Shown piece by piece: positions 1 through 8,849 of a DNA stretch of 64,000 nt. A model generated the notes under the pieces. That model was not told the DNA's origin and searched no databases. It saw nothing but the letters and a program-made list of their open reading frames with translations. Source of the DNA: Pseudomonas viridiflava (GTDB taxonomy: Bacteria > Pseudomonadota > Gammaproteobacteria > Pseudomonadales > Pseudomonadaceae); NCBI RefSeq assembly GCF_900591205.1, contig NZ_UUPU01000027.1, positions 186,001 through 250,000 on the forward strand, read 5' to 3'. The position numbers and the translations under genes are program-made. Numbering within the stretch: the stretch's first letter is position 1; every line of letters begins with the position of its first letter.

Positions 1-3000
1 CAAATGGATGGTGCTGTTCTTCTTGCCCGGAGGCCGCGCCATGATCGTTACCCCTGTATCGAGTAGATCTTCGCCCGTCAGTTCCAAGTAAGCGCTGCCA
101 CCACCGAAAACTTTCGGGAATAACGCCTGCAAACCGCCATTAATCTGATCAAAGGTATCTTTGAAGCGATTACGGGTTTCCTTGTCAATCTTGCGGATCA
201 CGTTTTCCAGGGTGTCCAGGGCTTCGACAAGGTCGGCGTTCTGCGCATCCAGATAACGTTTGCGCTCGGACTGCTGCTGGTATTCGTCAATGGCCGCGAG
301 GTTGATCGCACCGAGCCGCTGGATACGCGCAGCAATCCGTTCAAGTTCTTCTTCGGCGTCTTTCTCGTTGGCCTGGGCCGTCAGCGTATTGAGCACGCCG
401 TGCAGGTCGTAGCCGTCTTCCAGCAACTGGTCCTGCAGGGTCTTGCGGCGCACGGTCAGGGCTTGCCATTCCATGCGCTGCTGTTCGAGCTGGCCACGGA
501 TCAACTGGGATTGCTGCTCAGCCTGGGTCCGGCGTTTTTCCGCATCGCGCAACTCGCGGTCGGCGTCTTCCAGGGCGATTTGCGCGGTCTTGAGTTCTTC
601 GTCGACGGTCATGCGCTTGTCGAGCAACTCTTCGAGCTTGAGGCGCAGCTCTTCCAGCGGCGCTTCGCCCTCCTCCAGGTTGAGGCTCAGTTGCTCGCGC
701 TTTTCGGTCAGGCGTTCGGACTGCATCTCCAAACGCTCAAGGGCCTGGGCCGTGGACGCGTGCTGGGCCTTGAGCGAACCCAGGCGCACCGCTAACTGGT
801 GGGCGTGGTCCTTGTGCTGCCGCGCCTCCTGACGCACGCGGTCGAGGCGTTCGCGCAGGCTGTCACGCTGGGCCAGCAGCAGTTCGCGCTGCTCGGTGTC
901 CAGCGCCATGCTGTCGAGGGCCTCCTGCAACTGCAGGCGCGCTTCGCCGATCTGTTCATGTTCGAGGGCGCGCTGTTCGCCCATCTCCGCCACTTCGTCG
1001 TCGAGACGGGTGCGGCGCAGGGTCAGTTGCTCGGCCTTGGCTTTGCTCGCGGAGAGCTGGGCCTTCAGTTCGCCTTGCTGGCGCGCTTCGTCCTGCAACA
1101 GGCGGCGCAGGTGTTCGCGGCCGGTCTCTTGCTGGCGCTGGGTGGCGCGCAGGGTTTGCAGTTCGGTTTCGAGGCTTTCAAGGGTGGCTTCGCGCTCTTC
1201 ACGCTCGGCGATCAGGTTGACGATTTCCTGGCCACGGGCCAGAACGCCGCTTTGCGCTTCACTGGCACGGCGCACGCGCAAGAAGTGCCGCCCAACCCAG
1301 TAGCCGTCACGGCTGATCAGGCTTTCGCCGGCGCCCAGTTGACCGCGCTGGGCCAGGGCCTGCTCAAGTGATTCGACCGGTTTGACCTGGCCCAGCCATG
1401 GCGACAGATCAATTGCCGCCTCAACTTTATCCAGCAAACTGCCCGGCACCCGCGTGCCGTCAGCGGCCGGGCTGAGCAAGCGCAGATCGCCCTGGGTAAA
1501 ACCGGCCAGGTCGAAGCCGCCAAAATCATCCACCAGCACGGCTTGCAGGTCGGCGCCGAGCACGGTTTCTACCGCCAGCTCCCAACCGGCTTCAACCTTC
1601 AAACCTTCGGCCAGGCGCGGGCGCTCGGCCAGGTGCTGGTCGCGCAGCCATTCGGCAGTGCCGGTGCCAGGGTCGAGGGCGGCTTGCTGCAAGGCTTCCA
1701 GCGATGCCAGCCGGCCATTGAGCCGCTGCAAATCGCCCTGGGCCTGCTGCTGAGCCTGGGTCGCGTGTTGCAGTTGCTGACGCAATTGCTCCAGGCGCTC
1801 CACTTGCTGTTCTTCGCTGGCCTCCAGCTCTTCCAGGGTCATTTCGCTTTCGGCCAGTTGCTCGCTCAGCGCCATGATCGCCGCGTCTTCCGGGTCGGCG
1901 GCGAGCAATACGCGCTCTTCCTGCAGACGGCGCTGGCGCTCGGCCAGGCGTTCCATGCTGGTTTCCAGCTGTTGGATACGCGACTGCTGCACCTCGGCCT
2001 GGCGGCGCGGCTCGGCGGATTGCAGGTTGAAAGCATCCCACTGCTCCTGCCAGCCGTGCATGGTGGTTTCGGACTCTTCCAGAGCGGCGGCAGCCTCTTC
2101 GGCGGCGGCGCTGGTGATTTCCTGCTCGGGGGTGAGCATGTCCAGCTCTTCGCCGAGGGTCAGCAGCAAGGTGCGGTCGTGGCCCAGGTGCGATTCGGTT
2201 TCCAGGCGCGCACGCTCGGCTTCTTTCAGATCATCCTGCAACTGGCGCAGGCGCTGTTGGCCGTGCTGGATGCTCTGCTCGACCCGGGCGATATCGCCGC
2301 CCACCGAATAGAAGCGCCCTTGCACCAAGTTGAAGCGCTCGGACAGGTCATGATGACCGTCGCGCAGGCGTTCGATGCTGGCGTCGGCGTTGCGCTGCTC
2401 GGCCACCAGCGCTTCAAAGCTGATTTCCTGGGTGCCGATAATCGCTTCGCGCTGACCCACCTGGTCATTCAGCGCCTGCCAGCGCAGGGCCGAGAGTTGC
2501 GCCTTGAGCTGGCGCTCCTCGCCCTTGTATTCCTGATACTTTTCGGCGGCCTGGGCCTGGCGGTGCAGGCGTTCAAGTTGACGCTCCAGCTCTTCACGCA
2601 GGTCGGTCAGGCGCGCCAGGTTTTCGTGGGTACGGCGGATGCGGTTTTCGGTCTCGCGACGGCGCTCCTTGTACTTGGAGATACCCGCCGCTTCCTCGAT
2701 AAAGTTGCGCAGGTCTTCGGGCTTGGCTTCGATCAGCTTGGAGATCATCCCTTGCTCGATGATCGAGTAGCTGCGCGGGCCCAGGCCGGTGCCGAGGAAG
2801 ATATCGGTGATGTCCCGGCGGCGGCACTTGGTGCCGTTGAGGAAGTAGCTGTTCTGGCTGTCGCGGGTCACTTTGCGGCGGATGGAGATTTCCGCGTAGG
2901 CCGCGTACTCACCGATCAAGGTGCCATCGGAGTTGTCGAACACCAGTTCGATGCTGGCCTGACTCACCGGCTTGCGGCTGGTGGAGCCGTTGAAGATGAC

Positions 3001-3189
3001 GTCGGTCATCGACTCGCCACGCAGGTTTTTTGCCGAGCTCTCGCCCATCACCCAGCGTACGGCGTCGATGATGTTCGACTTGCCGCAACCATTGGGCCCG
3101 ACCACCGCCGCCATGTTACTGGGGAAGTTTACCGTTGTCGGGTCGACGAAGGATTTGAACCCCGCCAGTTTGATGCACTTGAGCCGCAC
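1..3189 (-). CDS. smc: Chromosome segregation ATPase SMC (3' end cut by window)
   Basis: Structural maintenance of chromosomes protein, which organises and segregates the nucleoid. The first 1063 residues are present. The protein begins MRLKCIKLAGFKSFVD and carries the Walker A motif GPNGCGKSN near residue 32. Long Q/E/R/L-rich coiled coil follows, with a globular hinge around residues 520-660 and more coiled coil. The reading frame runs off the left edge just after RPPGKKNSTIHL, so the signature motif and Walker B of the C-terminal head lie outside; family proteins are about 1160 residues, so roughly 100 are missing. The start is GTG at 3189-3187, two bases after the TAA of the upstream GntR gene, suggesting co-transcription. 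Function is certain from the N-terminal head. Confidence 0.97.
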   Translation of the reverse strand, partial: MRLKCIKLAGFKSFVDPTTVNFPSNMAAVVGPNGCGKSNIIDAVRWVMGESSAKNLRGESMTDVIFNGSTSRKPVSQASIELVFDNSDGTLIGEYAAYAEISIRRKVTRDSQNSYFLNGTKCRRRDITDIFLGTGLGPRSYSIIEQGMISKLIEAKPEDLRNFIEEAAGISKYKERRRETENRIRRTHENLARLTDLREELERQLERLHRQAQAAEKYQEYKGEERQLKAQLSALRWQALNDQVGQREAIIGTQEISFEALVAEQRNADASIERLRDGHHDLSERFNLVQGRFYSVGGDIARVEQSIQHGQQRLRQLQDDLKEAERARLETESHLGHDRTLLLTLGEELDMLTPEQEITSAAAEEAAAALEESETTMHGWQEQWDAFNLQSAEPRRQAEVQQSRIQQLETSMERLAERQRRLQEERVLLAADPEDAAIMALSEQLAESEMTLEELEASEEQQVERLEQLRQQLQHATQAQQQAQGDLQRLNGRLASLEALQQAALDPGTGTAEWLRDQHLAERPRLAEGLKVEAGWELAVETVLGADLQAVLVDDFGGFDLAGFTQGDLRLLSPAADGTRVPGSLLDKVEAAIDLSPWLGQVKPVESLEQALAQRGQLGAGESLISRDGYWVGRHFLRVRRASEAQSGVLARGQEIVNLIAEREEREATLESLETELQTLRATQRQQETGREHLRRLLQDEARQQGELKAQLSASKAKAEQLTLRRTRLDDEVAEMGEQRALEHEQIGEARLQLQEALDSMALDTEQRELLLAQRDSLRERLDRVRQEARQHKDHAHQLAVRLGSLKAQHASTAQALERLEMQSERLTEKREQLSLNLEEGEAPLEELRLKLEELLDKRMTVDEELKTAQIALEDADRELRDAEKRRTQAEQQSQLIRGQLEQQRMEWQALTVRRKTLQDQLLEDGYDLHGVLNTLTAQANEKDAEEELERIAARIQRLGAINLAAIDEYQQQSERKRYLDAQNADLVEALDTLENVIRKIDKETRNRFKDTFDQINGGLQALFPKVFGGGSAYLELTGEDLLDTGVTIMARPPGKKNSTIHL

Positions 3190-3191
3190 GC

Positions 3192-3851
3192 TTAGGCGTC
3201 CGCCAACGCAGCGATCACCAGCGAAGAACTGCGCTGGCAGTAAGCCGACAGCACCTGGCGAATCTGCGGCAGGTCACGGCCCAGCACGGCGGCGAGCAGT
3301 TGCTCGAACAGCGCCAGGTACTCACTCATGGACGCCTTGCGTTGATCCAGCGCCAGGTAGTAGGCACGGTTCATCGCCGGTTGCAGGTTCTCGACGGTTT
3401 CCTGCAGATAGGGGTTGTTGGCGAAAGGGTAAGCGGCACGCATCACATTGAAGCACTCTTCAACGAAGGCGCGGATGTCCTGGCGCTCGAAATTGGAAAC
3501 CAGCCGCTGTTGAATCTGCACAAAGGGCGCCATGTCAGCCTGGGTCTGCCAGCCTTGGGCAACGGCATTGCCCAGCAGGATGTACAACTCGCTCATCAAA
3601 GTGCACAGGCTCTGCACTTTGTGCGCGGTCAGTTCGGTGACATGCGCGCCACGCCGCGGCAGGATCGCGATCAAGTGGCGGCGCTCGAGGATCAATAAGG
3701 CTTCACGCACGGAGCCACGGCTGACATTGAGTGCCAGCGTGACTTTCTGTTCCTGGATCCGCTCCCCAGGCTTGAGATCGCCGCGAATGATACGTTCGGC
3801 GAGGTGGTGAGCGATTTGCTCGGCGAGACTGTCCGGCGCCTTGAACGTCAT
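3192..3851 (-). CDS. GntR-family regulator, FadR/FCD subgroup
   Basis: A 219-residue one-component repressor or activator. The N-terminal winged helix (about residues 10-75, with SRGSVREALLILERR as recognition region) is followed by an all-helical FCD ligand domain. It lies two bases upstream of smc on the same strand and 280 bases from the divergent xdhA, so either a housekeeping role with smc or control of the xanthine dehydrogenase operon is possible. Inverted repeats near the xdhA promoter (4036-4072) are candidate binding sites. The effector cannot be read from sequence. The ATG at 3851 gives the full family length. Confidence 0.9.
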   Translation of the reverse strand: MTFKAPDSLAEQIAHHLAERIIRGDLKPGERIQEQKVTLALNVSRGSVREALLILERRHLIAILPRRGAHVTELTAHKVQSLCTLMSELYILLGNAVAQGWQTQADMAPFVQIQQRLVSNFERQDIRAFVEECFNVMRAAYPFANNPYLQETVENLQPAMNRAYYLALDQRKASMSEYLALFEQLLAAVLGRDLPQIRQVLSAYCQRSSSLVIAALADA

Positions 3852-4034
3852 GTTTTACCTTCAAAATCTTCTATCAATACAAGCGCGGCAGTGTAGCGCA
3901 TTGGCCCGCTGATGGCGCTACGCCCACCGTGGCGAATTTGGCATGAAATAAGCAGCCCTGAAAAGCCAATAGCCCCGAAAAACGCCGGTTTCAGAAGACT
4001 GAACCATAATTGAAAGTGTTGTGATCGCATTTTC

Positions 4035-4086
4035 TTGACCTTCCGGTCAGATAATCGTTGACCGAAAAGTCAGACATGACTAGATT
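4035..4086 (+). promoter_or_regulatory. Probable xdhA promoter with two inverted-repeat operators
   Basis: TTGACC at 4058-4063 and TAGATT at 4081-4086 are 17 bases apart, a good sigma-70 arrangement. Two inverted repeats overlap or precede the -35: TGACC-TTCC-GGTCA (4036-4049) and TGAC-cgaaaa-GTCA (4059-4072), with centres 23 bp apart. The TTGACC hexamer is directly repeated at 4035 and 4058. This looks like a dimer-binding regulator controlling xdh transcription; which regulator is unknown. Confidence 0.5.
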
Positions 4087-4131
4087 CGGCGCAAAGCGGT
4101 TAACAACAATAATGAGTCTGCGAGGCCTTCC

Positions 4132-5580
4132 GTGATCCAGTTTTTACTTAACCAGGAACTCCGTAGCGAGCACGCCCTGGACCCCAACCTGACCGTGCTC
4201 AACTATCTGCGTGAGCATGTGGGCAAATCCGGCACCAAGGAAGGCTGCGCCAGCGGCGACTGTGGCGCGTGTACCGTGGTGGTCGGCGAGTTGCACACCG
4301 ACGAGCACGGCGCGGAGCAGATTCGCTATCGCAGCCTCAATTCGTGCCTGACCTTTGTGTCATCGCTGCACGGCAAACAGCTGATCAGCGTCGAAGACCT
4401 CAAGCATCAGGGCCAACTGCACAGTGTGCAACAGGCGATGGTCGAGTGCCACGGCTCGCAATGCGGCTTTTGCACCCCGGGCTTTGTGATGTCGTTGTTT
4501 GCCCTGCAAAAGAACAGTGACGCACCCGACAGCCAAAAAGCCCACGAAGCCCTGGCCGGCAACCTCTGCCGCTGCACCGGCTACCGCCCGATTCTGGCTG
4601 CGGCCGAACAGGCTTGCTGCAACAAACCAGCGGACCAGTTCGACAGCCGTGAAGCCCAGACCATCGCTCGCCTCAAAGCCATCGCCCCCACACAAACCGG
4701 TGAACTCAACAGCGGCGACAAACGCTGCCTGGTGCCGCTGACCGTCGCGGACCTGGCCGACCTCTACGACGCCTACCCGCAAGCCCGCCTGCTGGCCGGC
4801 GGCACCGACCTGGCGCTGGAAGTCACGCAGTTCCACCGTGTGCTGCCGGTGATGATCTACGTCGGCAACATTGAAGAAATGAAGCGCATCGAACACTTCG
4901 ACGACCGCCTGGAAATCGGCGCCGCCACCGCCCTCTCCGACTGCTACACCGCGCTGCACCACGAATACCCGGATTTCGGCGAGCTGCTGCACCGCTTCGC
5001 CTCGCTGCAAATCCGCAACCAGGGCACCCTGGGCGGCAATATCGGCAACGCCTCGCCGATTGGCGATTCGCCGCCGCTGCTGATCGCCCTCGGCGCGCAG
5101 ATTGTGCTGTGCAAAGGCAACACACGCCGCACGCTGGCGCTGGAAGACTACTTTATCGACTACCGCGTCACCGCCCGTCAGGACAGCGAGTTTATCGAGA
5201 AGATCATCGTGCCCAAGGGCCACACGCTGTTCCGTGCGTACAAGGTGTCCAAGCGCCTGGACGATGATATTTCCGCCGTGTGCGCAGCCTTCAACCTGAA
5301 GATTGAAAACGGCGTGATCAGCGAAGCCCGCGTCGCCTTCGGCGGCATGGCCGCCACGCCCAAACGCGCCAAAAGCTGCGAAGCGGTATTGGTCGGCGCC
5401 ACCTGGAACTCAGCCACCGTGGAGAAAGCCTGCGCCGCCCTCGCCCAGGACTTCACCCCGCTGTCGGACTTCCGCGCCAGCAAGGAATACCGCCTGCTCA
5501 GCGCACAGAACCTGCTGCGCAAATACTTCATCGAACTGCAAACGCCGCACATCGAGACTCGGGTGACCGCTTATGTCTAA
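4132..5580 (+). CDS. xdhA: Xanthine dehydrogenase small subunit (2Fe-2S and FAD)
   Basis: Electron-transfer subunit of xanthine dehydrogenase, which oxidises hypoxanthine and xanthine to urate. In 482 residues it has a plant-type ferredoxin domain (CASGDCGACTVV), the second 2Fe-2S helical domain (CGFCTPGF and GNLCRCTGYRP) and a FAD-binding domain from about residue 190. The C-terminal part is the CO-dehydrogenase-flavoprotein-like domain. The start is GTG at 4132, giving MIQFLLNQELRSE as in homologues. It overlaps xdhB by eight bases, so translation is probably coupled. It is first gene of xdhABC-guaD. Confidence 0.96.
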   Translation: MIQFLLNQELRSEHALDPNLTVLNYLREHVGKSGTKEGCASGDCGACTVVVGELHTDEHGAEQIRYRSLNSCLTFVSSLHGKQLISVEDLKHQGQLHSVQQAMVECHGSQCGFCTPGFVMSLFALQKNSDAPDSQKAHEALAGNLCRCTGYRPILAAAEQACCNKPADQFDSREAQTIARLKAIAPTQTGELNSGDKRCLVPLTVADLADLYDAYPQARLLAGGTDLALEVTQFHRVLPVMIYVGNIEEMKRIEHFDDRLEIGAATALSDCYTALHHEYPDFGELLHRFASLQIRNQGTLGGNIGNASPIGDSPPLLIALGAQIVLCKGNTRRTLALEDYFIDYRVTARQDSEFIEKIIVPKGHTLFRAYKVSKRLDDDISAVCAAFNLKIENGVISEARVAFGGMAATPKRAKSCEAVLVGATWNSATVEKACAALAQDFTPLSDFRASKEYRLLSAQNLLRKYFIELQTPHIETRVTAYV

Positions 5581-7972
5581 CCATCACGCCGTCGTTAAAA
5601 CCCAGGCCGAACTCGCCGAGCTGTTCGCCCAGGACCTGACCTCCGGGGTCGGACGCAGCGTCAAGCACGACAGCGCCGCCAAGCACGTCAGCGGCGAGGC
5701 GCAGTACATTGATGACCGCCTGGAATTCCCCAACCAGTTGCACCTGTATGCGCGCATGTCCGACCGCGCCCACGCCCGCATCCTCAGCATCGACACCGCG
5801 CCCTGCTACGCCTTCGACGGCGTGCGCATTGTCATCACCCACGAGGACGTGCCGGGGCTGAAAGACATCGGCCCGCTGATGCCCGGCGACCCGTTGCTGG
5901 CCATCGACACCGTGCAGTTCGTCGGCCAGGTGGTGCTGGCCGTGGCCGCCCGCGACCTGGAAACCGCACGCAAGGCCGCCATGGCTGCGGTGATCGAATA
6001 CGAAGACCTGGAACCGGTGCTGGATGTGGTCGAGGCGTTTCGCAAAAAACACTTCGTGCTGGACAGCCACACCCACCAACGCGGTGACTCGGCCGGCGCG
6101 CTGGCGACGGCGAAAAACCGTCTTCAGGGCACGCTGCATATCGGCGGCCAGGAACACTTCTACCTGGAAACCCAGATTTCCTCGGTGATGCCCACCGAAG
6201 ACGGCGGGATGATCGTCTACTGCTCCACGCAAAACCCCACCGAAGTGCAGAAACTGGTGGCCGAAGTACTCGACGTGTCGATGAACAAAATCGTCGTGGA
6301 TATGCGCCGCATGGGCGGTGGTTTCGGCGGCAAGGAAACCCAGGCAGCCAGCCCCGCGTGCTTGTGCGCGGTGGTGGCGCGCCTGACCGGCCAGCCGACC
6401 AAGATGCGCCTGCCACGGGTCGAAGACATGCTGATGACCGGCAAGCGCCACCCCTTCTATATCGAATACGACGTGGGCTTTGACGACAACGGCCGACTGC
6501 ACGGCATCAACCTGGAACTGGCCGGTAACTGTGGTTGTTCACCAGACCTGTCGAACTCGATTGTCGACCGTGCAATGTTCCACGCCGATAACTCGTATTA
6601 CCTGGGCGATGCCACGGTCAACGGCCATCGCTGCAAGACCAACACCGCGTCCAACACCGCCTATCGCGGCTTCGGTGGCCCGCAAGGCATGGTCGCCATC
6701 GAGGAAGTGATGGACGCCATCGCACGCCATCTGGCCCTCGACCCACTGGCGGTGCGCAAGGCCAATTACTACGGCAAGACCGAGCGCAACGTCACCCATT
6801 ACTACCAGACCGTCGAGCACAACATGCTCGAAGAGATGACCGCCGAGCTTGAGGCCAGCAGCCAATACGCCGAGCGCCGTGAAGCGATCCGCCTGTACAA
6901 CGCCCACAGCCCGATCCTGAAAAAAGGCTTGGCGCTGACCCCGGTCAAGTTCGGCATTTCGTTCACCGCAAGCTTCCTGAACCAGGCCGGTGCGCTGATT
7001 CACATCTACACCGACGGCAGCATCCACCTGAACCACGGCGGCACCGAAATGGGCCAGGGCTTGAACACCAAGGTCGCGCAAGTGGTGGCCGAAGTGTTCC
7101 AGGTCGAAATCGACCGCGTGCAGATCACCGCGACCAACACCGACAAGGTGCCCAACACTTCGCCGACCGCAGCCTCCAGCGGCGCCGACCTGAACGGCAA
7201 AGCCGCGCAGAACGCCGCTGAAACCATCAAGCAGCGCTTGGTGGAATTTGCTGCACGCAAATACGACGTGAGCGAGGCGGATGTGGAATTCCACAACGGC
7301 CATGTGCGCGTGCGTGACCAGATCCTGACCTTCGAGGCCCTGATTCAACAGGCGTATTTCGCCCAGGTCTCGCTGTCGAGCACCGGCTTCTACAAGACCC
7401 CGAAAATCTTCTACGACCGCAGCCAGGCACGCGGGCGGCCGTTCTACTACTTCGCGTTCGGCGCGGCGTGCTGCGAAGTGATCGTCGACACCCTCACCGG
7501 CGAATACAAGATGCTGCGCACCGACATCCTCCACGACGTGGGCGCTTCGCTGAACCCGGCCATCGACATCGGCCAGGTCGAAGGCGGCTTTATCCAGGGC
7601 ATGGGCTGGCTGACCATGGAGGAGCTGGTGTGGAACAACAAAGGCAAGCTGATGACCAACGGCCCGGCCAGCTACAAGATCCCGGCGGTGGCGGATATGC
7701 CGCTGGACCTGCGCGTGAAGCTGGTGGAAAACCGCAAGAACCCGGAAGACACGGTGTTCCATTCCAAAGCCGTGGGTGAGCCGCCGTTCATGCTCGGCAT
7801 CGCTTCGTGGTGTGCGATCAAGGATGCCGTGGCGAGTTTGGGCGACTATCGCCATCAGCCGAAGATTGATGCGCCGGCGACGCCGGAGCGGGTGTTGTGG
7901 GGGTGTGAGCAGATGCGGCAGTTGCAGGCGGTTACGCCTGTTGAAACCGAAACTGAGTTGGCTTCGCTTTAG
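5573..7972 (+). CDS. xdhB: Xanthine dehydrogenase large (molybdenum cofactor) subunit
   Basis: Catalytic subunit of 799 residues that binds the molybdopterin cofactor. Visible landmarks are the glycine loop GGGFGGKE near residue 250, AYRGFGGPQG, GTEMGQGL, and the late KAVGEPP segment holding the glutamate that acts as base in this family. Length fits bacterial XdhB. It starts inside the end of xdhA (ATG at 5573). The two form the heterotetrameric enzyme, and the downstream xdhC supplies sulfurated cofactor. Confidence 0.96.
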   Translation: MSNHHAVVKTQAELAELFAQDLTSGVGRSVKHDSAAKHVSGEAQYIDDRLEFPNQLHLYARMSDRAHARILSIDTAPCYAFDGVRIVITHEDVPGLKDIGPLMPGDPLLAIDTVQFVGQVVLAVAARDLETARKAAMAAVIEYEDLEPVLDVVEAFRKKHFVLDSHTHQRGDSAGALATAKNRLQGTLHIGGQEHFYLETQISSVMPTEDGGMIVYCSTQNPTEVQKLVAEVLDVSMNKIVVDMRRMGGGFGGKETQAASPACLCAVVARLTGQPTKMRLPRVEDMLMTGKRHPFYIEYDVGFDDNGRLHGINLELAGNCGCSPDLSNSIVDRAMFHADNSYYLGDATVNGHRCKTNTASNTAYRGFGGPQGMVAIEEVMDAIARHLALDPLAVRKANYYGKTERNVTHYYQTVEHNMLEEMTAELEASSQYAERREAIRLYNAHSPILKKGLALTPVKFGISFTASFLNQAGALIHIYTDGSIHLNHGGTEMGQGLNTKVAQVVAEVFQVEIDRVQITATNTDKVPNTSPTAASSGADLNGKAAQNAAETIKQRLVEFAARKYDVSEADVEFHNGHVRVRDQILTFEALIQQAYFAQVSLSSTGFYKTPKIFYDRSQARGRPFYYFAFGAACCEVIVDTLTGEYKMLRTDILHDVGASLNPAIDIGQVEGGFIQGMGWLTMEELVWNNKGKLMTNGPASYKIPAVADMPLDLRVKLVENRKNPEDTVFHSKAVGEPPFMLGIASWCAIKDAVASLGDYRHQPKIDAPATPERVLWGCEQMRQLQAVTPVETETELASL

Positions 7973-7984
7973 ACCGAGGTGACT

Positions 7985-8842
7985 ATGAACAACTGGATCA
8001 GCGCCCTCGCCGACCTGCAAAACCAGGGTGAACCCTGCGTGCTGGTGACCATCATCGAAGAGCTCGGCTCCACGCCGCGCAATGCCGGTTCGAAGATGGT
8101 CATCAGTGCCGCGCAGACCTTCGACACCATTGGTGGCGGGCACCTGGAATACAAGGCGATGCAGATCGCCCGCGACATGCTCGTGCGCGGCCAGCAGAAC
8201 ACCCACCTGGAGCGCTTCAGTCTCGGCGCAAGCCTGGGCCAGTGCTGCGGCGGCGTGACTGTGTTGCTGTTCGAACCGATGGGCCAGGTGCAGGCGCAAA
8301 TTGCGGTGTTTGGCGCCGGCCATGTCGGCCGTGCGCTGGTGCCGTTGCTGGCGAGCCTGCCGTGCCGGGTGCGCTGGATCGACTCGCGTGACCAGGAGTT
8401 TCCGGACCATGTCCCCCAGGGCGTGCGTAAAATCGTCAGCGAAGAGCCGGTCGACGAAATTGCCGACTTGCCGGTGGGCAGTTACTGCATCGTCATGACC
8501 CACAATCATGCACTGGATCTGGAGCTGACCGCCGCGCTGCTCAAGCGCAATGACTTTGCCTACTTCGGCCTGATCGGCTCGAAAACCAAGCGCGTCAAGT
8601 TCGAACACCGCCTGCGTGATCGCGGCTTCGACACCGCACAACTGCAACGCATGCGCTGCCCCATGGGCCTCACCGAGGTGAAGGGCAAATTACCGGTAGA
8701 GATCGCCATCTCCATCGCCGGCGAAATCATCGCCACCTATAACGCCAATTTCGGCCAGCACACTGCGAGCGCCGAACCTATTGCCAAACTGCTTGTGGCT
8801 TCACGCCGCAGCCAAGTTTTGACTTCTTTTGCCAAGAATTGA
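7985..8842 (+). CDS. xdhC: Xanthine dehydrogenase accessory protein XdhC
   Basis: A 285-residue molybdenum-cofactor chaperone that binds sulfurated cofactor and inserts it into XdhB. It has the N-terminal XdhC/CoxI domain (LVTIIEELGSTPRNAGSKM, then GGGHLEY) and a C-terminal Rossmann domain (FGAGHVGRALVPLL). The chosen ATG at 7985 has a GAGG-type ribosome site (7975-7978); a GTG two codons earlier at 7979 is a weaker alternative. It lies 12 bases after xdhB. Confidence 0.94.
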   Translation: MNNWISALADLQNQGEPCVLVTIIEELGSTPRNAGSKMVISAAQTFDTIGGGHLEYKAMQIARDMLVRGQQNTHLERFSLGASLGQCCGGVTVLLFEPMGQVQAQIAVFGAGHVGRALVPLLASLPCRVRWIDSRDQEFPDHVPQGVRKIVSEEPVDEIADLPVGSYCIVMTHNHALDLELTAALLKRNDFAYFGLIGSKTKRVKFEHRLRDRGFDTAQLQRMRCPMGLTEVKGKLPVEIAISIAGEIIATYNANFGQHTASAEPIAKLLVASRRSQVLTSFAKN

Positions 8843-8849
8843 GAAGACC

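Noticed and set aside
1543-3195. Plus-strand open frame of 550 codons
   Set aside because: Lies opposite smc; a GC-rich mirror frame with leucine/glutamine-rich composition and no motifs.
3848-4030. Small minus-strand frame upstream of the GntR gene
   Set aside because: Sixty codons in a promoter region with no ribosome site or family resemblance.
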